64,000 bases of DNA from assembly GCA_029931535.1 (NCBI GenBank), contig JAQPZY010001688.1:6007501-6071500 (forward strand), written 5' to 3'. Below are positions 25,480 to 34,868 of the stretch, piece after piece; position 1 is the first letter of the stretch, and every line of letters starts with the position of its first letter. The stretch comes from Margaritifera margaritifera (taxonomy: Eukaryota; Mollusca; Bivalvia; Unionida; Margaritiferidae). Both the position numbers and the translations under genes were made by a program. Under the pieces are notes generated by a model. The model saw only the letters and a program-made list of their open reading frames with translations, did no database searches and was not told the DNA's origin.

Positions 25480-28400
25480 ATGAAAAGATCACGCCCAAAC
25501 CATGATAAACCTGAACCAGAACAAGAACAAACCAAGAGACGACGAAGGTATTCCGTACCCCCTGAAACACCCTTAGACGAACTACTGGCTCAAGTCCATG
25601 CCAGTGACTTCGAAGACGAGATGAGTGAACAACCTGAAACCCAAACTTCCAAACCACCCAAACAAAAACCACTACTACCAACACCAGAACCCCTGACCAA
25701 GAAAGTCCTACTACCGCCGGCGTGGCTCCTGAAAATTACTATACAATTCGAGAGACACAAAAAATCACTTCTCGAAAATTTAGGACAACGGCGTACACTC
25801 ACACAGTACACTTCAAAGACTTCAAGTCCCAAGTACCTCCCGAGAAGGCGGCAGGGTTCATTAGCGATTTGTGGGAATCTGTCTTAATCAACTTGAAACG
25901 GGAATGTGGAGCCAAAGAAGAGGATCGCTTGAGACTGGCCATTCATCATGACCAATTGAAGAGTCCCGTTTGGATTGAGTTTAGTACTCCGGCAGAATTA
26001 ACGCCAGACAAAGTCATGTCCAAAATAGAACATGTACAACAATCCAATGACAAGTTTACCATCACCGATGGAAAGGCGACCCTTTACATGACACACGTTG
26101 CTCCACCTCGAGGTAGTGGACAAAGAAGAAAACCGTTATTGGTGGACCATCTTCGTACTACCAAACGCAGTGTCGTCCAAATTAACAATACTGAAGATTC
26201 AATGTGCTTGGCCCGAGCTATCGTGGTGGGTCGTACCTATGCTAACAAGAACGAGAGCAAAGAATGGAAAAGAGCCTGGGAAAACATTCGACAGTCGGAC
26301 AGAGCCAAACAACGAAACGAAGCAGAACTCTTGTTGAAACAAGCAGGGATCCCTAAAGAGACCGTGTGTGGCATTTCTCAAATGCAGCAACTTCAAGATG
26401 TTTTGGCTCCTCATTATACGTTAAAAGTTCACCCTCAAGAAGTGCGTGGAGCTCTACTGTTTCGAGGCCCCGATTTTCCTGAAGGAAAATACATTCATCT
26501 TTATCACCATCAAGAACATTTTGATACCATTACCAGTATTACTGGATTTTTAGGATACGGATACTTCTGTGAGAAATGTAACAAAGGGTGCAATAGTCGG
26601 GAGCAACACATTGGTTGTGGAGCAAGATGCCGGGGTTGTTTAGCCAACCCACCATGCCTTCCTGAACCACAACAACATCACGTTTATTGTGAAACCTGTC
26701 GACGCCGTTTTGTCAGTCCTACTTGCTACCAACAGCATCGCAAGACCCAAGGTCACCAACAAAAATGTGCTTGTGAGTTATTGCAATCGTGTTCTACGTG
26801 TGGACAGCTCATTCGAACCAACAACTCCAAAGCACACATTTGTGCCGGCAAGAAAAAATGTTCTATTTGTCATCAGATCGTCGATTTTGATCATCGATGT
26901 TTTAATCAAAAACACGACAAGATAGAGAAGAAAGAAATACAGATGAAGAAGAACAAGAACCAAGTAGATTTCATTTTCTTTGATTTTGAATGCATGCAAG
27001 AAACAGGCATTCACATTCCCAATTTCTGTGTAGCACATCGGGCTTGTAATCAGTGCATTCAAGAATCGATTCATTTTCACTGTCCTAATTGTAGTCGGAT
27101 TCCAGGAGGACGTGAAAAAATCTTTCGTGGAGTGAATACTTTGTCTGAGTTTGCTGAATGGGTTTTAGACCCTACCACCAACGACACTTGGAGCGAAGAA
27201 GACATTCATCGTTACGGAAGTTGTGATCGGTATGCGACCGTCATAGCTCACAATTTTTCGGGATACGATGGACAGTTTTTACTTCATTATTATTTGAACC
27301 ATGGAACCGAACGCCCTGAAGTCACCATGAACGGAAAAAAGCTCATCTACATGAAAGTAGGACAAGTCCAATTCAAAGATTCGATGAGTTATTTGGCCAT
27401 GCCTTTGAGTCGAATGCCAAAAACGTTTGGCATGACAGAAATGGCTAAAGGTTACTTTCCTCACTTCTTTAACACGGAAGCTAATCAACAGGCCGTCCTA
27501 CCTCATTTACCTGACCTTCGTGATTACGACCCCGATGGAATGCGACCCGAACAGCGAGAAGCTTTTCACGCTTGGTACCGTACTCACCAGAACGATCCCT
27601 TTGACTTTCAAGAAGAGATGCTCAAATATTGTCGATCGGATGTAGATATTTTAAGGCGTTGTTGTGGAAAGTTTCGAGAGTTATTTCTCGATAGTGCGGA
27701 GGTCGATCCTTTGAAAGATGCAGCCACCTTACCTAAAGCCTGTTCCTTAGTCTACAGACAAAATTTCATGCCCGAGAACCAACTGGCCATCATCGACTCC
27801 AATACGGGACTCTTTGCCAGTCGTCAATATTCGGTCAAAGCTTTACGTTGGCTTCATTACTTGTGTGAAAAAGAAGACAAATGGATACAACATGCTAGAA
27901 ACGGAGGAGGAGAAAAAAAGATTGGAGGTTATTCCGTGGATGGTTGGGATTTAGAAAACCCGCAGATTGTGTACGAGTTTCAGGGATGTTTATTTCACGG
28001 ATGCCCTACTTGTTATCCTAACCGAGAGATGGAAAGCCCTTATTCAGATTCTACCATGGAACAGTTATACGAACAGACTTGTCAACGACGACTCCAGTTA
28101 GAAAGTCAAGGTTACGAAGTGATAGAAATGTGGGAACACGAATACGATCGACGTTTGAAAACCGATCCTGAATTTAAAACCATCACTCAAAGTTACGACG
28201 CAGCCGACATCGAACCTTTAGATCCACGCCACAGTTTATTTGGAGGACGAACCAATGCCACTCGTTTACTGTACGACGTGAAGGAATCCCAAGGAGAAGA
28301 AATCAAATACATTGACGTGTGTTCTTTGTATCCTTGGGTGTGCAAATATGCTCGTTTTCCCACTGGACACCCTGAAATTTTAACAGAACACATTGATGTG

Positions 28401-29639
28401 GAACACATTCGTCAATACGAAGGATTAATCAAATGTAAAGTCTTACCTCCGACAAACTTGTTTCATCCCATCTTGCCTCACCATTGTCAAGGAAAATTGA
28501 TGTTTCCTTTATGTCGGACATGTGCCGAAACGTGCAACCAAGATCATCCCTGTCGCCACACGGAGGAAGAACGGTCGTTGACAGGAACGTGGGTCAGTGT
28601 CGAATTGTTTCGGGCATTGGATCGTGGATACCGTTTATTGAACGTGTATGAAATTTGGCACTTTTCAACTACATCCCAATACCAAAAAGACGACGCCACT
28701 AATCATCCAGGCATTTTCTCGGGGTACGTGAACCAATTTCTCAAACTGAAACAAGAAGCTAGTGGTTATCCTTCGTGGTGTCAGACTCCCGAAGACCAAG
28801 TTCGATTTAAAGAAGAATACCGTGACGTCGAAGGAATCACTTTAGAAGACGTAGAAAAAAATGAAGGAAAAAGATCGTTTGCTAAAGTGATGTTGAATTG
28901 TTTGTGGGGAAAAATGTCTCAACGTACGATCTTACCCAAAACGGAATACGTGGACGATCCTTATCGTTACTTTGAATTGGTGGACAACAAAAGTATACTA
29001 GTTAAACACGTCGAAATCGTCCGTGAGGATTTGATCTATGTCAATTTCGAAGAAGAACCCAAGTTTGTCAAACCTGACGACTTTAGCAAGGTAGTCATTG
29101 CCGCTTACGTGACTGCTCATGCTCGTTTGAAATTGTACGACGAAGCGTTAGAAGTCTTGGGAGATCGTGTTCTGTATTTTGATACTGACAGTTGCATTTA
29201 CATTCATTGTCCCGGTTGCCCCCACCCTACCATTCAAGGAGATCGTTTAGGAGCCTGGACAGACGAGCACCCTCAAGATACCATCCTGAGTTTTGCTAGC
29301 GGTGGCCCTAAAAATTATGGGTACCGATACCGAGACCCTCAAGGTCAACTTCACACCTCCTGTAAAGTCAAAGGATTGACTCTGAACTATCGAACTAACC
29401 AAGTCGTGAACTTTGAGGTTTTAAAAAATGCTCTGCTGTCTGGACAAGTGAAAGATTTTCAAGTAGCCACGTTAGAACCTCACAAGATTGTTCGCCTACC
29501 AAATCATCAAATCGTGACTCGACCTGTTCAAAAAGTGTATCGTATCGTGTACCAAAAAAGAGTGAGACTTCCAGATCACACCACTTTACCTTACGGACAC
29601 GGCGATTTGGAGAAGTATAAAAAAAGGAAACCCTCTTGA
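25480..29639 (+). CDS. polB: Protein-primed family B DNA polymerase
   Basis: Replicates the element by protein-primed synthesis from its termini. The main frame (open from 25722) has no early ATG, so the start should be the ATG at 25480 in another frame, with a shift between about 25630 and 25720. In the relic at 46105-47617 the two segments are in one frame, so an indel or programmed shift is needed here. Residues counted from 25722: N-terminal Polinton region with EDSMCLARAI near 160, several Cys/His pairs at about 285-400, exonuclease motifs DFECM (about 419), NFSGYDGQF (about 508) and YCRSDVDIL (about 635), then polymerase motif A DVCSLYP (about 864), motif B KVMLNCLWG (about 1054) and motif C YFDTDSC (about 1152). 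All catalytic acids are present. The last codons (KYKKRK) double as a TATA box for the next gene. Confidence 0.95.
29616..29625 (+). promoter_or_regulatory. TATA box within the end of PolB
   Basis: TATAAAAAAA lies inside the last codons of PolB, 37 bp before the ATG of the first BIR gene. Confidence 0.55.
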
Positions 29640-29652
29640 AAAAACAGAAAAG

Positions 29653-30057
29653 ATGACTTCAACAACAACATGGGTCTTGCCTGACTATGCTGATTGTACC
29701 AGTCGATTGAAAACGTTTTAAAAATGGCCTAAAGGGGATCGATTACCCACAGCCATCTCTTTAGCCAGAGCAGGATTTGTCTACTTTGAACAGGGAAGTT
29801 TAGCGAAATGTTTCAGTTGTGGTGCAAGCATTCGCATGAGTCCTAAAGATTCAGCTATCGTGGAACATACCAGATGGTCACCAAACTGTGCTTACCTTTC
29901 TTTAGCGTTTCCACGGATCACATTACAATACTTTTCGGATGGTACAGTCGACAGGTATAAAAAAGGAACCCATTCCAAGCCTAACCTTCATTCTGACTTT
30001 TCACGTGGACCGAGCAAGAAGAAAAAAAAAATATATGAGTATTTTTTCCAGTTTTGA
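29653..30057 (+). pseudogene. Single-BIR (IAP-like) gene 1, in-frame stop
   Basis: Encodes a baculovirus-IAP-repeat zinc domain. Such domains bind caspases or IAP antagonists and, in animal viruses, block apoptosis of the infected cell. The ATG at 29653 opens a frame interrupted by TAA at 29719 (codon 23), inside the start of the BIR fold just before KWPKGD. The rest reads LARAGFVYF, CFSC, EHTRW and C in order. The Cys-Cys-to-His spacing is 15 residues instead of the usual 16, and the conserved W-x-P-x-D turn is missing, so this repeat may not be canonical even without the stop. No RING finger. It ends at 30057, overlapping the next gene, and a TATA box lies in its 3' half. Confidence 0.75.
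29956..29964 (+). promoter_or_regulatory. TATA box inside BIR gene 1
   Basis: TATAAAAAA lies 79 bp before the ATG of BIR gene 2, which supports two separate genes rather than one two-BIR protein. Confidence 0.5.
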
Positions 30058-30571
30058 GGAATTTGAGTGCGATGCGGAACCATGCAATGACGAGACCGAT
30101 GCCGTAAGCGTTGGTATCCCTGAATCACACGATCAGACGGATTCCGTACGTTGTGACATCGTGGATTCAGTCACTCACCGGCGATCCAACTCAAAAGATG
30201 CAGGACGCCCTTTATGTTTTACTAATCGTACACAAAACGGTACTCCCTGCAGACCTAATGGATTGATGATACCCTTGGCTGTGTCTTACTATTCCAAGTA
30301 TGAAAATCGTCTCGAGTCGTTCCAAGACAAGTGGCCAAAATATTTAAATGGACCTAAACCCGAAGCTTTAGCCAGATCTGGATTTTTTTACGTGGGAGTT
30401 GGAGATCAAGTGAAGTGTTTCAGTTGCGGTGTGAGACTTCGCTATTGGGAGCCTTACGACTTAGCTGACATCGAACATGCCAGATGGTCTCCGCATTGTC
30501 AGTTCTTACCTTTAGTGGCTCGAGAAGAATACGGATACGATGGACCAGATGCTAAACAAAAGAAGAAGTAG
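30035..30571 (+). CDS. Single-BIR (IAP-like) protein 2
   Basis: A 178-residue intact protein. The first 85 residues are acidic, Asp/Ser-rich and without a recognised fold. Residues about 89-160 are a canonical BIR domain: ENRLESF, ALARSGFFYVGVGDQVKCFSCG, W-E-P-Y-D, EHARW. The zinc ligands have exact CX2CX16HX6C spacing (C128, C131, H148, C155). No RING or CARD follows, so it resembles short single-BIR proteins such as survivin-like or viral types rather than full IAPs. The likely role is protecting the host cell from apoptosis during the element's replication phase, by family knowledge. It overlaps the end of BIR gene 1 by 23 bp and is followed 16 bp later by the repeat-protein gene. Confidence 0.88.
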   Translation: MSIFSSFEEFECDAEPCNDETDAVSVGIPESHDQTDSVRCDIVDSVTHRRSNSKDAGRPLCFTNRTQNGTPCRPNGLMIPLAVSYYSKYENRLESFQDKWPKYLNGPKPEALARSGFFYVGVGDQVKCFSCGVRLRYWEPYDLADIEHARWSPHCQFLPLVAREEYGYDGPDAKQKKK

Positions 30572-30587
30572 TAAAGAAAAAAATTCC

Positions 30588-31664
30588 ATGGCGGAGAAGG
30601 AGAATACTTCTTCTTTAGAAGAACTTATTTGTGGTTTACCTTTAGAGTTACAAGATCACATTTTTCAGTATATTCCTCCTACTTTAGAAGATCGTATTGG
30701 TAAATTACCTTTGGAGATACGAGAACGGATTTACCAAGAATTTGTTCAGATTCAAGTGAAACGTAAAGAACAGTTACATCCTTTACGACAGACCTGTTGT
30801 AACCAATGGTATTTGAAGACAATAAGACATTTGATTGCTAAGAAGATATTCAAATGGTCAGACATTGATGAAGATTTACATCACCAATTTAAGAAATTGG
30901 TGGGGGCTACCTACAATGTAGCAGTGGAATATAGAATTCAATGGAAGGATGTGAAGGAAAAAAATGTGACTAACATAGACGAATACCAAAAACTGTTAGA
31001 AGAACTGTCCCCTCAAGACGAATCGCCTTTTCATGGTTTGAAATTAGATAGGATAATCACTGAAACTTGTGTTGGATCATATTCATATCCTTTACCTACC
31101 GATTCCGTTTGGTTGGTGTGTGAGTATTTTGTCACCAAGAAGCCTACTCTACAAGACCGAATTCGTGACTTACCTTCAAAGTTGCAAAAACGGATTTACG
31201 ATGAGTTGGTTCAGATTCAAGTGAAACGTAAACTTCAAGTGATTCCTCGATTTCAAGGCTATGGCTACTTTCACCGCATCAGAAATTTGATTCTGAACAA
31301 CGACTATCACCAGTATCGTGAAGAATACAAAAGAGAGTTACTTCTTTCCAAATCGGAAACTTTACCTAAGTACATTAGTGGCATGCCTTTGAATGTGCGC
31401 GAAAAGATTTACCAAGAGTTTGTCAAAATCCAAGTGAAACGTAAACTCAAAGTCATTTCTCGAGCTGTGAACTATGCTATCTTCCAAAGTCGTAGAAGAT
31501 TGATTCTGGCAAACTTATATTGCAATAGCTACGTTCACGGAGACTTTCTCAAAAGGTACCAACCTTGGGAGCCTGGCTATAAAAACATGCCACCCAAGAT
31601 ACCAACCTTAGCCATCAACCCCTATAAAGAGGAGGCGGCACGTCTCTGTTCACGTCACTCGTGA
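30588..31664 (+). CDS. Triple-repeat F-box-like protein
   Basis: About 358 residues from the ATG at 30588 (good context CCATGGCG); an earlier in-frame ATG at 30540 overlaps the BIR gene. I do not recognise the protein as a known family. Three copies of a roughly 45-residue motif are visible near residues 34-60, 188-235 and 260-306. Each has the form I-x2-LP-x4-R-x-RIY-x-E-VQIQVKRK followed by a basic IR-LIL segment. A fourth partial copy (LPLELQDHIFQYI) opens the protein. The LP-L-x4-I-x-F pattern resembles an F-box, which would suggest recruitment to SCF ubiquitin ligases, but this is inference from a short motif. A WKDV segment between repeats 1 and 2 recurs in the next genes, implying a small amplified family. 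Confidence 0.8.
   Translation: MAEKENTSSLEELICGLPLELQDHIFQYIPPTLEDRIGKLPLEIRERIYQEFVQIQVKRKEQLHPLRQTCCNQWYLKTIRHLIAKKIFKWSDIDEDLHHQFKKLVGATYNVAVEYRIQWKDVKEKNVTNIDEYQKLLEELSPQDESPFHGLKLDRIITETCVGSYSYPLPTDSVWLVCEYFVTKKPTLQDRIRDLPSKLQKRIYDELVQIQVKRKLQVIPRFQGYGYFHRIRNLILNNDYHQYREEYKRELLLSKSETLPKYISGMPLNVREKIYQEFVKIQVKRKLKVISRAVNYAIFQSRRRLILANLYCNSYVHGDFLKRYQPWEPGYKNMPPKIPTLAINPYKEEAARLCSRHS
31623..31629 (+). promoter_or_regulatory. TATA box before the WKDV gene pair
   Basis: TATAAAG inside the last codons of the repeat-protein gene, 69 bp before the ATG at 31692. Confidence 0.45.
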
Positions 31665-31691
31665 AACGGATTCTGTGGAAGGAAGTCAAAC

Positions 31692-31953
31692 ATGAGCCTT
31701 CATGCTTTATCGGTACACGAAAGAGAAATTATACTCAAAGTGTTGAGAGTGGTGATGAACATTCCAAGTGAGGAAGAAGACATTAGAACAAATTTATCTT
31801 GCCTTGACACGTTTTAAGAAGTGTGTCTTGTTAGTTGGATGTACCAACAACTTCAAGGTTGGAAAGATGTACGTGACTGGAAAAGTGTTGGCTTCGATGC
31901 TTGGCTACAAGAAGTACCACAGTTTGCCAAAGATCTAGCCCGTCACCACTAAG
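31692..31953 (+). pseudogene. WKDV-family paralogue with in-frame stop
   Basis: An 87-codon frame from the ATG at 31692, interrupted by TAA at 31815-31817. It is a duplicate of the gene at 32277: LSVHERE, LRVVM, EEDIR, WKDVR-W, GF-WLQEV-QF and KDLA are shared in order. At the stop position the paralogue has glutamine (CAA), so one C-to-T change explains it. Function unknown. Confidence 0.7.
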
Positions 31954-31999
31954 TGTCTAGTATTGTTTGACACAGCCTGACTACTATAAAAAAGTGGTT

Positions 32000-32323
32000 A
32001 TGCCTGAACTCTACACGCCACTTGTGAAACGGATTCCGTGGAAGGAAATCACAGATTGTGTTCAGACCTTAGAGGATTATAAAAAAGTGATACAAGAACT
32101 GTGTCCATTGAATTTTGGACGTTATGTGGGGTGTGTCATAGTGACTTCTTATCTTGGAATTCGTTTTCCAGGACATTCCTTGTGGACTATTTTTGAGGAC
32201 AAGTGTTTGCCTTGGATTCTTTTGAACGATCCGTGGTTGTTTTGGACTCAATTGTTGTTGAGTTCCAAAAAACAATATGACCGCGTGTTCTTCTTCGGAC
32301 TTAGTAGAAGAAGAAGACTATAA
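32000..32323 (+). CDS. Small WKEI/WKDV-family protein
   Basis: About 107 residues from the ATG at 32000, unrecognised. Its first 45 residues match the middle of the triple-repeat protein (pattern Y-x7-RIPWKE-x5-TLEDYKKVIQELCP versus WKDVKEKN-x5-EYQKLLEELSP), so it is a partial duplicate. It ends in an Arg run whose last codons overlap TATAAAAAC. It overlaps the ATG of the next gene by 47 bp in another frame. It could be the tail of a decaying gene rather than an independent one. Confidence 0.5.
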   Translation: MPELYTPLVKRIPWKEITDCVQTLEDYKKVIQELCPLNFGRYVGCVIVTSYLGIRFPGHSLWTIFEDKCLPWILLNDPWLFWTQLLLSSKKQYDRVFFFGLSRRRRL

Positions 32324-32588
32324 AAACTTAATTTTATCAGTCCACGAAAGAAACACTGTACCTAAAGCGTTGAGAGTGGTGATGAAAATTAGTGACGAAC
32401 TTCCATGTGAAGAAGACATTCGTCACACTTTATCTGTGTATAAAACATTTCAAGAAGTGTGTTTTGCTAGTGAGTTACACCAACGCCTTTTCCATTGGAA
32501 AGATGTACGCCCCTGGAGAAACCTTGGTTTCCAATATTGGTTACAAGAAGTGGCCCAGTTCAGCAAAGATTTGGCCACTTGTTCATAA
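32277..32588 (+). CDS. WKDV-family protein, intact copy
   Basis: 103 residues, intact, with no recognised domain. It is acidic at the N-terminus (LVEEEDYKN), then shares LSVHERN-LRVVMKI-EEDIR-TFQEVC-WKDVRPWRNLGF-WLQEV-FSKDLA with the broken copy at 31692. A later ATG at 32381 would fit better downstream of the TATAAAAAC at 32318-32326, so the true start is uncertain. The gene lies in a cluster of duplicates next to the BIR genes, the element's apparent host-interaction region. Confidence 0.6.
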   Translation: MTACSSSDLVEEEDYKNLILSVHERNTVPKALRVVMKISDELPCEEDIRHTLSVYKTFQEVCFASELHQRLFHWKDVRPWRNLGFQYWLQEVAQFSKDLATCS

Positions 32589-32937
32589 GGTTCTAAAAGT
32601 GAAAAAATGGGAACCTCGATGGGAAACCCTAAAAGGAGAAAAAGAAGAAGAAGAAGTACCTGACACCACTACCACCACTGTGGTTCCAATACCTCTTGAG
32701 GAGGAACACCACCACCCTTCTTTACCACCACCGCTACCGTCAGAGGATTCAAAAAAACAAAAGACGACCAGAAGAAGAATGTCACCACAAACAGTGTCTT
32801 TCATGACTAGGACACGAAACAATTGTTGTACATTGACGTGTTTATATGACAGTTTGATGGTTTTAGTAGGAGCCTTCATTGTGTACCTGATGATTTTACT
32901 TGCCTATTTTCTCACTCGTACTGTAAAAAATGAATGA
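32583..32937 (+). CDS. C-terminal membrane-anchor protein, start uncertain
   Basis: An open frame ending at 32937. It has an acidic/Pro-rich stretch (EEEHHHPSLPPPLP), a basic KKQKTTRRR patch and one strongly hydrophobic segment (LMVLVGAFIVYLMILLAYFL) seven residues from the C-terminus, as in tail-anchored proteins. No good ATG precedes the acidic part in frame; the first is at 32779, giving about 52 residues. It could alternatively continue the preceding gene by a frameshift or splice. Function unknown; a small virion or host-membrane protein is plausible. Confidence 0.5.
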
Positions 32938-32984
32938 CTTGTAAAATATGTTATTTGTTAGTTACTTTTTTTTTTCTAAAAAAA

Positions 32985-32996
32985 AATAAAAATAAA
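32985..32996 (+). terminator. Polyadenylation signals AATAAA
   Basis: Two AATAAA hexamers (32985-32990 and 32991-32996) follow the membrane-anchor gene and end the left block of rightward genes. This contrasts with the histone-type ends of the accessory genes. Confidence 0.6.
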
Positions 32997-33011
32997 CGTG
33001 TATGAAAATCG

Positions 33012-33018
33012 TATAAAA
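33012..33018 (+). promoter_or_regulatory. TATA box for the packaging ATPase
   Basis: TATAAAA, 54 bp before the ATG at 33066. Confidence 0.6.
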
Positions 33019-33065
33019 TGCCTTGGGTTTTTTGTCTTCTTCTCAAAAATCTTCTTACCTCAATC

Positions 33066-33811
33066 ATGGCTACATCTTCTACTACCTCGTCTGCTTCCTC
33101 CTCCTCTTCTGTGGTGAAAGTGATTGACGAAAAGTTAGATCGTCAAAGTTGGAATGCTTCCATCCATTTAATATGTTGATTGCTGGACCGAGTGGTTCAG
33201 GTAAAACCGAATTTGTCAAACGTTTGATCGAACACAAAGCTGATTTGTTTGATCGTCCACCTCAACGTATCGTGTGGTGTTACAAAGAGTGGCAACCGTC
33301 TTACACGTTATTGAAAGAAAGTCAAGGAGAAACCATTTCCTTTGTGGATGGTATTCCTCACGAAGCCGATGGAATTGTGTCTGACGTGAGTCAAACTCAT
33401 TTAGTTATTTTTGATGACATGTTAGGAGAAGACGAAGAAGAAATTAAACTTTGGTTTACACGAAAAGGACACCATCGTAATGCTAGTATTGTCTACATTA
33501 CACAAAATTTATTTCAACAAAGTAAAGCCCATCGAACCATCAGTTTGAATGCTCATTACGTGGTCTTGTTTAAAAGCCCCAGAGACAAATCTCAAGTACA
33601 ACTGTTAGCCAAACAGTTAGGCATGCCTTGGTTAAATTATGCGTACGACGATGCCACTCAAACCCCTCACGAGTATTTACTCATTGACTTAAAACCAACC
33701 ACTCCTGACTATTTGAGATTTCGTGCCAGTATCTTTCACTCTTGGGGTCAAGAAGGAGGTCCTGTCATTTACACGTCCCCTTCAGCCCATTTAAAAAAAA
33801 AAAAACTATAA
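33066..33811 (+). CDS. FtsK/HerA-type genome-packaging ATPase, one frameshift
   Basis: The A32-like packaging ATPase common to Polintons and related double-jelly-roll viruses; it pumps DNA into capsids. The ATG at 33066 starts a Ser/Thr-rich leader. The conserved body is in another frame open from 33149, and the leader frame stops near 33177. A one-base change near the GG at 33151 separates them. In the body, Walker A GPSGSGKTEF lies about 13 residues in and Walker B LVIFDDM near residue 90, followed by THLVIF, KGHHRN and YITQNLF, the usual sensor region. Total length of about 245 residues is typical. It begins the second block of core genes with its own TATA box. Confidence 0.9.
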
Positions 33812-33813
33812 AA
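33807..33813 (+). promoter_or_regulatory. TATA box at the end of the ATPase gene
   Basis: TATAAAA overlaps the ATPase stop codon and lies 52 bp before the ATG at 33859. Confidence 0.6.
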
Positions 33814-33858
33814 ACAACCTACTACGTCATTTCTGTCTCACACTCTTTTTGAGAGAAG

Positions 33859-34152
33859 ATGACTTCCTTTCAACCTCATCCTTCGGCTAAATTGATTCGT
33901 GCCTTGTATGGTATCAGTCGTGAAAAAAATGCACAAGTCCGTGCTCATTTGTTAGAAGCGAGTCTTAAAGAAGTGTTACGATGGTTTACTTTGACAGCAC
34001 GTCAATTACTACAAGGCATCATTCACATCCCTCATCAAACTCAACGTTTTTTTCAAAGACATAAAGTAGCATTGTCACAACTGGCTGATCCTAGAATCGA
34101 TTCACGGACTAAAAAACAAATCATTTTAACTCCTGGTGGAAGTGGTTCTTGA
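33859..34152 (+). CDS. Small helical virion-type protein with GG motif
   Basis: 97 residues, intact, mostly helical. The C-terminus reads RHKVALSQLADPRI-x5-KK-IILTPGGSGS. The pattern H-x3-L-x8-I-x5-KK-x4-GG is repeated in the protein at 34869-35286. Along their length both keep R-x4-LLEAS/LIQTA, a hydrophobic helix ending LLQGIIHI/VLKGTVHL, and this C-terminal block. They therefore look like ancient duplicates. Small basic proteins of this kind recur in Polintons and adintoviruses and have been likened to adenovirus core peptides; that comparison is from memory and uncertain. This copy lacks the hydrophobic glycine-rich tail of its relative. Confidence 0.75.
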   Translation: MTSFQPHPSAKLIRALYGISREKNAQVRAHLLEASLKEVLRWFTLTARQLLQGIIHIPHQTQRFFQRHKVALSQLADPRIDSRTKKQIILTPGGSGS

Positions 34153-34161
34153 GGAGGAGTT

Positions 34162-34812
34162 ATGATAAGTTCCCTTTTGAAATGGGATCCTAATGATACC
34201 AAAACCAAAGTCAAAAAACCCAAATCACCTAAAAAGAAGAAGAAGAAAAGTCCAAAGAAGAAGAAGAAAACCAGCCCTAAGAAAAAGAAAAGTCGTACCC
34301 AGAAGAAGAAGAAAACCACACCTACCACCACCACCACTATCACCCGACGTAAAAGAGGTACTGCAGCCAGGACGCAAACGTACACCCGCAAAACACCACC
34401 ACTACCCTTACCATCACCACCACCATCACAGTCCCCCATGATGGCGAGGTCTCCTTTTGCGTCCACCTCTTCCTCTTTGTCTTCTTCACCACCCTCTTTT
34501 ACCATGATGCCTGTCAAACCAGACTTAAGATCCGTGTTTCCTAATTTGATGCAAAAATGGAAACCTATTTCTAAAGTTACCCCGTCGGGACCGTCGACTT
34601 CAGCTGATTTAGCCATGGCAGCAGCCGCCCACAAAGCACCATCCCCTAAAACCAAAGTCCAAGAAAGAACTGGTATCTTACAAAGTTTAGTGGATTTATC
34701 CAAAGAAGAATTGAGACGATTTAGTCCCTTGAAAACACCTCAACGTCGAATCAGACCTGTCGTGAAGTTGGTACGTCGTGCAGACAATCAGTGGAGACGT
34801 ATTCCAGTATAA
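34162..34812 (+). CDS. SPKK-rich histone H1-like basic protein
   Basis: 216 residues. The N-terminal 50 are built from repeats of KSPKKKKK, TSPKKKK and KSRTQKKKK. These are S/T-P-K-K motifs, the minor-groove DNA-binding element of histone H1 tails and sperm basic proteins. A Thr run, an RRKRG patch and a Pro/Ser-rich region follow. The C-terminal 90 residues look more ordered (LRSVFPNLMQKW, LADLAM-like helix, SKEELRRFSPLKTPQRR, RRADNQWRRIPV). It sits between small virion-type genes, so a DNA-condensing core protein, analogous in role to adenovirus VII or V, is the best guess. The SPKK motifs are also potential cyclin-dependent-kinase sites. Intact ATG, 9 bp after the preceding stop. Confidence 0.8.
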   Translation: MISSLLKWDPNDTKTKVKKPKSPKKKKKKSPKKKKKTSPKKKKSRTQKKKKTTPTTTTTITRRKRGTAARTQTYTRKTPPLPLPSPPPSQSPMMARSPFASTSSSLSSSPPSFTMMPVKPDLRSVFPNLMQKWKPISKVTPSGPSTSADLAMAAAAHKAPSPKTKVQERTGILQSLVDLSKEELRRFSPLKTPQRRIRPVVKLVRRADNQWRRIPV

Positions 34813-34814
34813 AA
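34808..34814 (+). promoter_or_regulatory. TATA box at the end of the SPKK gene
   Basis: TATAAAA overlaps the stop codon of the SPKK gene, 61 bp before the ATG at 34869. Confidence 0.6.
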
Positions 34815-34868
34815 TAGAAGGGTGAAAGGCCAAAGACTTCAGACTTACTTCCTCCTCACCTCTAAAAG

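Noticed and set aside
29653..30571. One IAP protein with two BIR domains
   Set aside because: A separate TATA box and ATG precede the second BIR and the frames differ, so two tandem genes fit better; a frameshifted fusion is not excluded.
34053..34703. 216-codon minus-strand frame
   Set aside because: It is the antisense of the lysine-rich SPKK gene; its phenylalanine and valine runs reflect complementary low complexity.
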